The notes: a model not told the origin generated them from the letters alone. DNA of 64,000 bases from Tilletia caries (GCA_032718865.1 JALUTQ010000041.1:1674001-1738000), one strand, 5' to 3'. Numbered from the stretch's first letter, positions 21,262 to 32,575 are shown. Made by a program: numbers and translations.

Positions 21262-23500
21262 CTCCGCGGGAGACTGCGTCTGCGGGGTTCAGCTTGGTGG
21301 AGACATAGGAGGCGCTAATTTCGACGCCGACTGTCGCCGCGCACGCCACTAGTCGGACGAAGGTTTCGTTTACCTGCTCGGAGGCCGACCGACGCTTCAG
21401 CCACCCCAGGAGTACCCCTTTGTTGTCCCCAATAATCGACAGAACGCAATCGGACTCGCCTAGGGCGATCGCCGCCTGCACTAACGACTCCATGGCCCAT
21501 GCTTCGGCGACTCCCATGTCGAAGCCCTGCCGTTCTTTCCAGCCGGCTGGGAGAGGCAAAAACCGAGCGAAAGGTCCGAAAATGATGCCGAGGCCGGTAT
21601 CGCACGCATCGGAGGCGTAGAGCGTGGTGGTAATGCGAGCAGGACGGCGGAATGAACGGAAAATTGGCCCCGTACTGAGAACATCGGCCCAGTGCCGCAA
21701 CTCGCTCCGCAGGGCCGATGTCGTGTGTTGGAACACGTAAGGAGCGAACAGAGCACGGCGGAAGAGGAGAGTTTGGCGGAGGTGACACCGTTGACCCGGA
21801 GCGAACAGGCAGACCCGCAGAAGGGACCCGACCAGGCTGTCCATCGCCGACCGGCCCACACGTTGGGACGGGTTGTCCAGGATGGTTGCAACTTTACTGA
21901 GGTACTTGACCCGCTTTGCCTTCGGCAGAGTCATTGTCTGATCGTCCAGATTCCACTCAATGCTTGTGAGCGTGAGGCAACGAGAGAAAGAAAAACCTTT
22001 CCGATTCGAAGGGTGGAGCGGCCATCCGAGACGTTCAAACTCCGCCCGCACCTGACTTTCGCTGAGGCCGGACGCAGGGCCGGCAAGGCGAATGGCACCA
22101 ATGTCGTCCACCCAAGAACCGAAAACGATTCCGGGCAGGCGCATCGCCACGACGTCGCACGAACAGTCGACGGTACGCCCCAAAATTGCACAAATGCCCT
22201 TGTGGCCAAAGGGGCTTGATGCTCGCACGTAGTTCTGATTCGGTCTCAAGCGCACGCAGAGGTACGGCCTCTGAGAAGGGTGAGGACATATGTTGTAGAA
22301 TGCGTCTCTGATGTCCATTCCCATGACGTCTGCAGTGGGTGGAAGTGAACGATACTGCAAGCATGAGATAAACGGACGCAACGAGGAGAGTATAAGCAAC
22401 GTGATCGTAAGAACGGACGGACGAACGTAACGACGCGGGAATTAACTGGTGGGAGTCACGGGGAACGGGGAATGGTCAAGGGAACGAGGGCCAATTCGCA
22501 AAGGACGAACGATCACGATGTGGTCGAGTGTGACGAAGGGCGACGCGGAAGCTCGGTGGCCGAAGGCCATTGCGGAAGAACGAAGAGAACGTAAAAGGGG
22601 ATGCGAAACGGGACGGGGGTGGGAGTCGCGGAACTGCGGAACTCGTGAAGTGGGAGGGGAGAACCTCGTTGAGTCGAGGCAGAAAGCGACCCTAGCCACC
22701 TGACTGCGAGGTTCCCAGGTTTGAGGTTGATGGATGAGGGCAGGAGGGAAAACGAAGAGGGGAATCGAAGGGAGGGGACGAGAGGGAGGAAGCGGGGGGC
22801 GGTTCGAGCGTGGAGCGAGGAAAGTAGGGTTCAGGGTAGCGGGTAGAAGGAGAGGGCAGAGGGCGCCGGATAAAAGCGGACGGGGAGAACGGGGACGGGA
22901 TGGCAATTCAACTCACTCGTTCGATTTGAGCGGAGACCGTGAACCACCTGCAGAAGAAAGTGTTTCTCGGAACCAAGGAATTGACGGAAGGATTCTCGCG
23001 GGCCAGCAGTGATTGAGATGAGAGTGGGCGTTGTCGGTGGAAACGAGGATGGCCGAGGTCCTCGACGATGCGATTCTTCGCTGGCTTCTCCGCGGTTGCT
23101 GGCGTGTGTATGACGCTGAGAGGGGCCGACCTCCAGGGGCCAACGGCGGCCATTTCATCGTCCGTGAAAGGTCCGAACGCCCTGCCGAGGCCAACCTCTG
23201 CCATAATCCATTCTTGTACGATGGGGGCCTCTACCTCCGTGTATCGATTGTCGGGAAGGAACGTTGTGGGCGGGGCGAGAGGGAGGCCGAGCCAGAAACC
23301 ACACTGGATCTGCAGGGGAATGTCAGCGTACTCCACCCGCAGATCTTCCGGAAGCTGCGCAATTGCCGAACTCCACTCCTGGTGACGAAGAGGCGTCACC
23401 ACCGCAGCGTACGCCTCTCTGACGGTCGTGTGTCGCGCAACCTCAGATCTGTGAGGGGCCGGGAGGAGAGAGGCTGAGGGCGGAAAAGAACTGCTGGAGG
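21200..23500 (-). CDS. DIRS-type reverse transcriptase-RNase H, with one intron
   Basis: Copies the element RNA into DNA. The first exon (about 23500-22917) ends in RT motifs (NRIVEDLGHPRF, then WFTVSAQIER). A 562-nt intron (22916-22355, GTGAGT to TTGCAG, phase 0) leads to the second exon: MGMDIRDAFYNI (first catalytic Asp), SSPFGHKGI, and GSWVDDIGAI with the catalytic VDD. RNase H follows: YASDACDTGLG (Asp), then IGDNKGVLLGW and NPADAVSRG (Asp). The same frame stays open to 20435 but is then antisense-like shadow over the YR gene. The start is uncertain because the frame overlaps the gag 3' end and extends upstream to 24788 without RT content. Confidence 0.8.
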
Positions 23501-24801
23501 GAGGAGCTAGAAGGGTCGGGAAAATGATACGTGGAGGTGGAGGGGACGGAGAAAGATGGGAAGGCCGAGGCAGGGCCAGAGGAGCCAAGAAATGGCTGCT
23601 GTGCAGACCCCGCAATTGCCGCAGCGCAGACGTTTGTACACGAGCGATGGTCACCACCGCAACGCGAACAGTAGTGACCGTACGGGCAGTGATATGATGT
23701 CGCATCCGCCGATCCAGAGGCCGGACCGCCTCGTGACCGGCCGGTAGAGCAGGCGAGGTTGCAGTTGTAGTTGAGGCAAACCTGCCGCTCCTTTCCGGAA
23801 AAAATCCATCCGTTTCTGGAGCGCACGAGGAGGGGGCTGGCTGGCGACACACACATCCTCCATCGATGCGTGGTTGTGAAAGAGCAGCACACCGGGCACC
23901 AAGATGGGATTGGAGGAGCGCTGGGGGCCGAACCAGAGAGCGAATGAGAGCCGGAAGAGGAAGCGGTGCGAGGGGCTTTTCTCTTGGGAGATGGTGGGGC
24001 AGAAGGAGGTGCTGCTTGAGCAGGATAAGACGGCGCTGGAACCGACAACGACTGACTGATGCGCATCCGGTCTGGGTACGCCGCGCCTGCCAGTCGAGCC
24101 CACGGGCTCGCGAAGGCCCCTGCAACCTCGACCGCGGCTCCCACGCCGTCATCTCGTCTGACTGCGCCCGCAGCGAGACCAAGAAGGGACTGGTTGATGA
24201 GGCGAATGTCGAAACCGATCTTGGAAGAGGTTTTACGGGCCGCTGCGTGTGTTGCCCGGACTCTATGGTCGTACTCCCGGAAGATGTCCCAGTTTCCTCT
24301 GTGAACAGCACCAGCGACCCGAACGAGATGTCCCGCGTAGACTGCTGCCTCCTTGTGGCCGGAAGGGGAAGCGTGCTGGAGGAGGACCAGATAGGCGGCA
24401 CTCGCTTGGATCCATTCGGGGAACGGAAGGAACCTGTCCGTGTGGACCCATTCGTCGAGGACACGGGCTGAAGCCGGGTCGAGAGGCAACTTGAAATCGG
24501 GACGGCCGCCACGAGAATGGTTGACCAGGCAGACGACAGTGAGGAGAGACAAAGGGACGGGGTGACCTGCTCGGTACAAGTCGATGAGGTCTTGAGGGAT
24601 GGGGTACGGGCTGTTTGCGAAGGGGTACACCAGAGGAACCACAGCAGAAGCAGCATCGGCAGGATTGAAATCAAGAGAGTTGTAGTCCGCTGTGGGTGGC
24701 GCCGCCATGTCGGCACCTCCGGCCGGAACTCCGTTTGAATCCGCGTTTCCCGCCGCCGCGTTGTTGTTGGAAGATGCAGAAGACGCATTGTTGTCCGACA
24801 T
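23443..24801 (-). CDS. gag: DIRS Gag-like protein with cysteine/histidine-rich region
   Basis: A 452-aa open frame; the start at 24801 (MSDNNASSASS) is preferred over the in-frame Met at 24840 because the extra residues look untranslated. The N-terminus is Asn/Ala-rich, followed by a folded middle (LSLLTVVCLVNHSRGGRPDF, EWIQASAAYLVLLQHAS) of the type seen in DIRS gag proteins. The C-terminal third has many Cys and His (WCPVCC, CLNYNCNLAC, CPYGHYCSRCGGDHRSC), probably zinc fingers that bind nucleic acid. The RT frame overlaps its end. Confidence 0.7.
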   Translation of the reverse strand: MSDNNASSASSNNNAAAGNADSNGVPAGGADMAAPPTADYNSLDFNPADAASAVVPLVYPFANSPYPIPQDLIDLYRAGHPVPLSLLTVVCLVNHSRGGRPDFKLPLDPASARVLDEWVHTDRFLPFPEWIQASAAYLVLLQHASPSGHKEAAVYAGHLVRVAGAVHRGNWDIFREYDHRVRATHAAARKTSSKIGFDIRLINQSLLGLAAGAVRRDDGVGAAVEVAGAFASPWARLAGAAYPDRMRISQSLSVPAPSYPAQAAPPSAPPSPKRKAPRTASSSGSHSLSGSAPSAPPIPSWCPVCCSFTTTHRWRMCVSPASPLLVRSRNGWIFSGKERQVCLNYNCNLACSTGRSRGGPASGSADATSYHCPYGHYCSRCGGDHRSCTNVCAAAIAGSAQQPFLGSSGPASAFPSFSVPSTSTYHFPDPSSSSLQQFFSALSLSPPGPSQI

Positions 24802-27283
24802 GTGGTGATTTGGGCAGCAAAGGAGACAGCAAAGGAACACGAGATCGTTCGACTGAGGTCTGAGCCTGGCGAGAGCGAGGGAGAACGTCGTGGAGAGAGA
24901 GAGGAGAGCTCAGGCAGAGAATTTTCCCTCAGACTGCGCAGGCAGCCGCCTGCGGCCTGCGCCTGCCTAACCTCATTTCATTTCACTTCTCAGTACTCAG
25001 TTTTCAATGAAAGATGAGAAAAATATGGAGAGCGGCGCCGAGTCTCGGCCGGCCGTCTGTCGACCCGTTTCGCGCCGACTCTGTCAGCACGATTCACGAA
25101 CACAGCCAAAGCCAAATAAGGTCTATACACTAATCACGACTCACTAATTCGCAGGCTCAAACGGAGCCTGCTTGGGAGCAGCTTCCTATACATTTAAAGG
25201 AGATGTCACGGCGACCGACCGCTGCCACGTGGCGACGACGTATTTTCAAAATACCCTCTCCCTAAATCGCTTTTCACTGCTAGGCTCTAATGCTTGCACC
25301 CCTCTAACCCAATCAATACAAAGGCTCCGAAGTCGTCATCCGCGAGCTTCACGTTCACCGGACAAGTGGCGAGGTTCTGAATTCCAAACGCGCTCAGAAG
25401 CATATAGTGTAAGCGTGAAGGTGAAGACAGAGGAACAGCATTTTCTTTCGTTCCTAACAGGTGGTTTCGCAGCAGAAGGAACCGGGAACGTGCGAAGACA
25501 CGGGGGTTGAAAGGGCAGGAATTCGAGAAATGTATGGCATGGGCTCCGAGAGGCGAGAAAGGAATCGAAGTTGACATGTAAAGCTGCTGGAAGCTCCATA
25601 TGGACTGTCTGCCGTCTACGGGCTCCATCACAGCTGTAAACTGGGCTGGGAGAGAGGAGAGAAAGAGAATAAGAGGTGCCGGACAATACAAGGTGATCAT
25701 CTCCAGCGACGGATCAAACTCACTTAGCCGACTGGCGAGGTCGCGTCACTCGAGCAACGTGCCGGAGTTGGAGGAAGTGTAGGGAGCGGCGGACTCCGCA
25801 ACGTTGAGCAATATGACGGAGTCGGGCGAGAATGAGGACGGCAGGGTCAGGTGGCTGTAGAGGCAATGTTCAAGCAAATGGGAGCGGGTCAGAAAATAAA
25901 GGACGTCAGCGTCAGGTGGCTGCAGAGCACATGATCAAGCAGAGAAGAATAGAAAGAACAAGTGAGCAACTGCAGTCCGCAATCGTGAATCGCCATGGAC
26001 AACAGAGGAAATGGTCGAATGAAATGTACTTAAGGGCAGGCGAAATGACTGTCCTTGGAGACGTTGGCGTTGAGTAGAAGGAGGGATCGTTTCAGTATTA
26101 GCAATTTCGCATCTTCAGTCGGACGTGAGTCAGCGTTGACCCTCACCTGTACTATGACCGCAAGCCGGAAGGGAAGGACGAAAAGTGAGAGGAGGAAAGG
26201 CGAAAAAGAGGATAGTAATGGCGATTGGCGGTGACGTATTGCGACCTGGCGACTGGCGTGCGGCGATGCGTGTTTCACAGAGGATAGGACAGCTGCTGCA
26301 GTTAGAAAATGGATGAGAGAGACTGGGAGAGTAGGGACTGAAGAGAAAAGACTGCAGGGCGCCAAGGCAACGGCTTGGGGAAATAATTTCAGCACGGCGA
26401 ATCTCAGTGACAAGAAGTGGTTGTTGTATGGGGCTTTACTGCTGACGTTGATTCCTAGACGCAAAGGGAGGAAAGCAAAAGATAAGACAGAGCGGGCGGA
26501 ATCGCAGAAGAAGATGGGGGAGGGAAAAAGAGAGAACGCCGACATAAGCATTAGAGAGAGATGCCGTCGAGATACCGAGAGAGAGAGACAGGGGACGCAG
26601 AGACAGCGTTGGAGAGGGTGAAGGGAGAGGGACCAGCGAAACAGAGAAGGAACTGACCTTCCAAATGTGAGGTGGCTGCGTTTGATAATCAGTCGGAAGA
26701 AGTGCAATTGTGGTGGCCGGGAAAAGGAATGAGACAGAGATAGAGAAGAGAAGATGCGTCAGAGGGCAGAGGGCAGAGAGTAAAGAGGAGCATAAGTCAG
26801 CTAAGAGAAGCTAGAACGGCCAGGACATACAAGAGAGGTGAGTGGTGACTGGTGAGCGACAAGCAGCAGCGGAAATTTGCATTGAAAAACGAACTGCACT
26901 CAAGTTGCGCGTACAGATCCATACGTCCAGCAGATCTGTCATCTGCCTACGAGGCGATACATACCTACCAAATCTGAAGAGGGGAGAGGGTCAATCCAAG
27001 TCCGGAAGAGATCAAGGCCGTACACATGTGACATGGTAGTGGCGTGGATCGATTGTTCGATGCTCTGGAACAGAAACCCGCTGCATACACACGAGATCTG
27101 CGAGCCGTAATTTCCAGCAAAAAGGGCGTTGCGCGTTCTCCAAACGTCTTTTGGCCTCCCTTTGACCACTCTCCGAGACTCCGACCGCGCGTCGCCGAAG
27201 GCGTCTATTAACTTGTCTCGAATATCGTCGCCATCGCAAATCGCAATTGTCCCTCCCGTTATCGTCACCGCCGTCCGCAGGGG
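24802..27283. other. Intergenic stretch, no gene recognised
   Basis: A GC-rich 5' flank of the DIRS element (to about 25100) passes into purine-rich DNA. None of the small open frames resembles a protein family. Minus-strand splice-like signals occur, including a 34-nt candidate intron at 26113-26146 (GTGAGG, CTGAC branch point, AAG). A 42-bp block is repeated at 25836-25877 and 25901-25942. Confidence 0.4.
25836..25942. repeat. Imperfect 42-bp direct repeat with 65-bp period
   Basis: Copies at 25836-25877 and 25901-25942 share GGACG-CAG-GTCAGGTGGCTG and end CAAGCA. On the minus strand each reads as a CAG acceptor followed by CCACCTGAC, so it may be an exon-edge duplication. Confidence 0.6.
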
Positions 27284-29937
27284 GCCAGCGACAGTGTTGG
27301 GCATTCCGGGCTTCGGGCGGGCTTCGGGCGGGTAGTGTCGGGTAACGTGGGAAAATTGGACTTTCCGTGCCCGCCCGATCAGACTTTTTTTTGAGTTGCG
27401 CCCGACTGGGCTGAAAACGGGTACCCGAACGGGCGGTGAGCGGGAAAAGAGCGCAGCCGACAAGGAGGCGATAGCTGTATTACTACTCATCATCCACTAC
27501 ATTGGAGGGAATAGCACCAAGTCCTCCTTCAAACCAAGAATCAAGACACATGATAGCAGTGACAGTATCGCCTCCAAGCCGATTACGGCGCTTGGTGATC
27601 AACTCCCCTCCGCGGGAGAAAGCTGCTTCGGAAGGCACTGTGGTAGCAGGGATCGCGAGAATATCCCGAGCCATTGCTGCAAGACTGGGGAACCTGCTCT
27701 CGTTGGATGCCCAGTACGTCAAAACATCGGTTGGTTTGCTGGTGATGATGACGTTCTCCGCCAGGTGCATCTCGAGTTGTTTGCGAGGAGTGACCATTAT
27801 TGTCGTTCTGCTTGAGGAATTGATCTTCTTCAGGCGCTTCTCGTAGTTGGAAGTTGGCTCTGCCGTACTGAAAGCTTGTTGAACATCTGCGGAGTTGGCC
27901 AGTTGGGATAGCGAGCCTCAAGATGGAATCCCAATGAACTGACCACGTCCCGCACATTGTGTATGCCGTCTGCTTCGATCACATCTTTCTTCATCGTTGG
28001 ATCGAGTACGGTGGCCCAAAGAGTAACGTCCGAGTCGATGAGATGGGGACGGTACTCCTCCAGGCGCGTTTGAAAGAGCTTGAGAACCTCGGATCCCCAC
28101 GGAGACAGAACAGCTGACGCAGCGAGATCGTTGAGCTCGTATGTCATGAGAACGAAGCCTTCCGCGGCGACGCTCATCGTTGGAAACTTGCGGCCTTGGA
28201 GATGCTCGGAAACGTCCTTGAAGATGGCCAGTATCCTCGTAATGTCTCGTATGGCCACCCACACTGGCTCTCCCCACGCATGATCTCGATACGCCCGTTC
28301 GCCGAATAGCAGACGCAGAGCAGGCTCAAGGTGCAGAAGACTGAGCAGCTGTCCCAGCGTCGAGTTCCAGCGCACGTCCATGACCGTCTTCGGCATCTTG
28401 TATTTGATACCAGCAGTCTCGCATGCCTTGATCAGAGCCTGCTCCGTAGGTTTCGACCTATGGACCAAAGAAACGAACGCCCGGCACTTCGCGAAGATGA
28501 GGGTCCGGTCTGCATCATCGAGAGAGTGCTTGACGACGAGATTGACGAGATGGGCCGCACAGCGACCTCCGAAGAAGTGTTCGGGAGCTACACGGTTGCG
28601 CAGATCCACGGAGATGTTGTATGCTGATGCGGTGTTGTCCGTGACGCATGCGACCACCTTCTCGTCGATGTCCAGCTCCTGCAAGGTTCTCCATATGAGA
28701 GCGGCGGCATTGGCAGCGGTGTGGGGGGGACTGGGGACGGGGCAAAGTCGAGGAGGATTGCATGCAGGGTCCAGTTGCTGTCGATGAAGTGCCCAGTCAG
28801 GGACTGGAATTGATCACCGTTGCCTGCAGTCCATCCGTCCGTCGTGAGAGCGATGCGTCCTGGGAGGGTGGCAAGGTATGTCTTGATGGCGACTTTGGAA
28901 CTGCTGAAGTCGGTGAGGATCGACCGCGTCATCGTCTTCCTCGACGGGCACATATAGTCCCCCGGCAACGCGTCCAGGAAAGCTCGGAAATCCGGGTTGT
29001 CGAGAACGCTCAGAGACTGCTGGTCCCGAACGAGCCATCGCTTGAGGAGGTTGTGCAGGCGTGTCTTGGATGCGGCGGGGAGCTTCGTCTGCGCAAACTG
29101 CAGCAGCTGCTGACCGCGCTCGAGGCTCTTCGGACGACATGGGCACGTCTCCAGGTGTCTTCCCATAGAAGTAGTACCTTCAAGAGACAAGAGCAAGGAG
29201 GCATAGAACATCAGGACCACATCAGATTGAAGCTTGAGGGATTGGGGATACAACTCACCGGTCTTGGAGCTGGATATGTAATCCAGAACCCCCTTGCAAT
29301 GCACGCATCGAACCTTCTTGATCTCTGGTTCATGTGTGAACTCGTCCCAACAAGAAGCGCGCTTGACTCCTGCTTTGGCTGGTATACCAGCAGGATCATC
29401 CAGAACGATGGGTTCCGAGGCAGAAGCGCCGGCGGCTGGGGGTGGGATGGGGGTACCGCGCGCTTGCGCGCTAGAAGGTGCAGGATTGGGAGAAGAAGAC
29501 ATAGAGAAATCGCTCGTTGAGGGTGACTTGGCGGAAAAAAGAAGAATGAGAAGAAGGTATCACTTGAAGGGGTAATCGAGAGGATGATGGGGAGGATGAG
29601 GGAAAGATGTAGTATGAGTATGGACAGAGTGAGAAATGAGAGTGAAGGATTCGACGTGTCGCGCGGACTTAAGCCGGAGATAGACGCGACGCGTCGCGTC
29701 GTTTGACACTCAATTCTCTTCGGGCGATTTCGGGTACCCGGGCCAGCCCGCCGCCCGCCCGTTCTAACAAGACCAGTATAGATATTCGCCCGACACAGCA
29801 TTTCTTGACAGTTTTTCTACCCGAGCCCGGTGCCCGTACGGGTACCCGTTCGGGCGGGTACCCGATGGCCAACACTGAAGATGAGGTACAGGCGCAATTT
29901 CTTGTGAGGGTACCCGATGGCCAACACTGGCCAGCGA
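27284..29937 (-). mobile_element. hAT transposon, left copy, with GCCAGCGA target duplication
   Basis: The element begins CAGTGTTGGGC at 27292 and carries hAT transposase on the minus strand. Its 8-bp target duplication GCCAGCGA is at 27284-27291 and 29930-29937. The sequence matching the other copy ends CCAACACTG at 29877. It is followed by 30 bp that are the reverse complement of the right copy's flank (29950-29979), then a second 22-bp terminal end (29908-29929), then the duplication. So the right end of this copy has been rewritten from the other element. Confidence 0.9.
27483..29502 (-). pseudogene. hAT transposase (BED finger and hATC dimerisation domain), left copy
   Basis: Cut-and-paste transposase. 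Exon 1 (29502-29259) begins MSSSPNPAPSS and contains the first half of a BED zinc finger (CWDEF, CVHC). An 81-nt intron (29258-29178, GTGAGT to GAAG) separates it from the second half (MGRHLETC). The RNase H-like catalytic region follows (ALTTDGWTAGNGDQF, then CVTDNTASAYN), and the hATC domain (AIPATTVPSEAAFSRGG) ends the gene. Two lesions are seen: a seven-base homopolymer near 28718-28730, where the other copy has five, and a frame break near 27870, before the hATC exon, that both copies share. Confidence 0.8.
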
Positions 29938-29971
29938 GCGGATGTTGCTTCACAAGAAATTGCGCCTGTAC

Positions 29972-32575
29972 CTCATCTTCAGTGTTGGCCATCGGGTACC
30001 CGCCCGAACGGGTACCCGTACGGGCACCGGGCTCGGGTAGAAAAACTGTCAAGAAATGCTGTGTCGGGCGAATATCTATACTGGTCTTGTTAGAACGGGC
30101 GGGCGGCGGGCTGGCCCGGGTACCCGAAATCGCCCGAAGAGAATTGAGTGTCAAACGACGCGACGCGTCGCGTCTATCTCCGGCTTAAGTCCGCGCGACA
30201 CGTCGAATCCTTCACTCTCATTTCTCACTCTGTCCATACTCATACTACATCTTTCCCTCATCCTCCCCATCATCCTCTCGATTACCCCTTCAAGTGATAC
30301 CTTCTTCTCATTCTTCTTTTTTCCGCCAAGTCACCCTCAACGAGCGATTTCTCTATGTCTTCTTCTCCCAATCCTGCACCTTCTAGCGCGCAAGCGCGCG
30401 GTACCCCCATCCCACCCCCAGCCGCCGGCGCTTCTGCCTCGGAACCCATCGTTCTGGATGATCCTGCTGGTATACCAGCCAAAGCAGGAGTCAAGCGCGC
30501 TTCTTGTTGGGACGAGTTCACACATGAACCAGAGATCAAGAAGGTTCGATGCGTGCATTGCAAGGGGGGGTTCTGGATTACATATCCAGCTCCAAGACCG
30601 GTGAGTTGTATCCCCAATCCCTCAAGCTTCAATCTGATGTGGTCCTGATGTTCTATGCCTCCTTGCTCTTGTCTCTTGAAGGTACTACTTCTATGGGAAG
30701 ACACCTGGAGACGTGCCCATGTCGTCCGAAGAGCCTCGAGCGCGGTCAGCAGCTGCTGCAGTTTGCGCAGACGAAGCTCCCCGCCGCATCCAAGACACGC
30801 CTGCACAACCTCCTCAAGCGATGGCTCGTTCGGGACCAGCAGTCTCTGAGCGTTCTCGACAACCCGGATTTCCGAGCTTTCCTGGACGCGTTGCCGGGGG
30901 GACTATATGTGCCCGTCGAGGAAGACGATGACGCGGTCGATCCTCACCGACTTCAGCAGTTCCAAAGTCGCCATCAAGACATACCTTGCCACCCTCCCAG
31001 GACGCATCGCTCTCACGACGGACGGATGGACTGCAGGCAACGGTGATCAATTCCAGTCCCTGACTGGGCACTTCATCGACAGCAACTGGACCCTGCATGC
31101 AATCCTCCTCGACTTTGCCCCGTCCCCAGTCCCCCACACCGCTGCCAATGCCGCCGCTCTCATATGGAGAACCTTGCAGGAGCTGGACATCGACGAGAAG
31201 GTGGTCGCATGCGTCACGGACAACACCGCATCAGCATACAACATCTCCGTGGATCTGCGCAACCGTGTAGCTCCCGAACACTTCTTCGGAGGTCGTTGTG
31301 CGGCCCATCTCGTCAATCTCGTCGTCAAGCACTCTCTCGATGATGCAGACCGGACCCTCATCTTCGCGAAGTGCCGGGCGTTCGTTTCTTTGGTCCATAG
31401 GTCGAAACCTACGGAGCAGGCTCTGATCAAGGCATGCGAGACTGCTGGTATCAAATACAAGATGCCGAAGACGGTCATGGACGTGCGCTGGAACTCGACG
31501 CTGGGACAGCTGCTCAGTCTTCTGCACCTTGAGCCTGCTCTGCGTCTGCTATTCGGCGAACGGGCGTATCGAGATCATGCGTGGGGAGAGCCAGTGTGGG
31601 TGGCCATACGAGACATTACGAGGATACTGGCCATCTTCAAGGACGTTTCCGAGCATCTCCAAGGCCGCAAGTTTCCAACGATGAGCGTCGCCGCGGAAGG
31701 CTTCGTTCTCATGACATACGAGCTCAACGATCTCGCTGCGTCAGCTGTTCTGTCTCCGTGGGGATCCGAGGTTCTCAAGCTCTTTCAAACGCGCCTGGAG
31801 GAGTACCGTCCCCATCTCATCGACTCGGACGTTACTCTTTGGGCCACCGTACTCGATCCAACGATGAAGAAAGATGTGATCGAAGCAGACGGCATACACA
31901 ATGTGCGGGACGTGGTCAGTTCATTGGGATTCCATCTTGAGGCTCGCTATCCCAACTGGCCAACTCCGCAGATGTTCAACAAGCTTTCAGTACGGCAGAG
32001 CCAACTTCCAACTACGAGAAGCGCCTGAAGAAGATCAATTCCTCAAGCAGAACGACAATAATGGTCACTCCTCGCAAACAACTCGAGATGCACCTGGCGG
32101 AGAACGTCATCATCACCAGCAAACCAACCGATGTTTTGACGTACTGGGCATCCAACGAGAGCAGGTTCCCCAGTCTTGCAGCAATGGCTCGGGATATTCT
32201 CGCGATCCCTGCTACCACAGTGCCTTCCGAAGCAGCTTTCTCCCGCGGAGGGGAGTTGATCACCAAGCGCCGTAATCGGCTTGGAGGCGATACTGTCACT
32301 GCTATCATGTGTCTTGATTCTTGGTTTGAAGGAGGACTTGGTGCTATTCCCTCCAATGTAGTGGATGATGAGTAGTAATACAGCTATCGCCTCCTTGTCG
32401 GCTGCGCTCTTTTTCCCGCTCACCGCCCGTTCGGGTACCCGTTTTCAGCCCAGTCGGGCGCAACTCAAAAAAAAGTCTGATCGGGCGGGCACGGAAAGTC
32501 CAATTTTCCCACGTTACCCGACACTACCCGCCCGAAGCCCGCCCGAAGCCCGGAATGCCCAACACTGCTCATCTT
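29972..32575 (+). mobile_element. hAT transposon, right copy, with CTCATCTT target duplication
   Basis: 2588-bp element (29980-32567), starting CAGTGTTGGCC and ending CCCAACACTG. It is flanked on both sides by CTCATCTT (29972-29979 and 32568-32575), a perfect 8-bp hAT target duplication. It lies in inverted orientation only about 40 bp from the left copy's original insertion point, which suggests local transposition. Confidence 0.93.
30355..32375 (+). pseudogene. hAT transposase, right copy, frameshifted
   Basis: Same gene as the left copy in the opposite orientation: exon 1 30355-30600, intron 30601-30681, then the catalytic region and hATC domain ending at 32375. Compared with the left copy it has extra G residues near 30563-30569 (seven against five) and near 30895-30901 (six against five), both shifting frame. 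It is in frame near 31130, where the left copy is not. It shares the frame break before the hATC exon (near 31990-32000). Neither copy encodes an intact transposase as assembled, but every unshared lesion is a homopolymer length difference. Confidence 0.8.

Larger units (their letters stand above)
19186..24801 (-). mobile_element. DIRS-class tyrosine-recombinase retrotransposon
   Basis: Minus-strand order gag, reverse transcriptase-RNase H, tyrosine recombinase, with no DDE integrase and no LTRs: the signature of the DIRS/Ngaro group. RT and YR frames overlap. I could not find the expected split direct or inverted terminal repeats by eye, so the outer limits are only the coding limits, and DIRS versus Ngaro is undecided. 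Confidence 0.85.
27292..32567. repeat. Giant palindrome formed by two head-to-head hAT copies
   Basis: The left arm (27292-29907) is the near-exact reverse complement of the right arm (29950-32567), with a 42-bp asymmetric loop (29908-29949). The loop holds an old element end, one GCCAGCGA target duplication and 12 bp of flank. The only arm differences I noticed are lengths of G/C homopolymers at three places. Confidence 0.92.

Noticed and set aside
22442..22906. 154-codon minus ORF
   Set aside because: Lies wholly inside the inferred RT intron and is low complexity.
22908..24788. 626-codon frame as one DIRS protein
   Set aside because: Only the last ~200 codons have RT motifs; the first part is antisense-free but out of frame with the gag gene, which explains that DNA.
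27396..29520. Plus-strand ORFs in the left hAT copy (e.g. 28762-29520)
   Set aside because: Exact mirror images of minus-strand ORFs over the right copy; antisense shadows of transposase.
27292..32567. Palindrome as a pure fold-back sequencing chimera
   Set aside because: Each arm has its own distinct 8-bp target duplication and the loop is asymmetric, which a simple read chimera would not produce; long-read confirmation is still needed.
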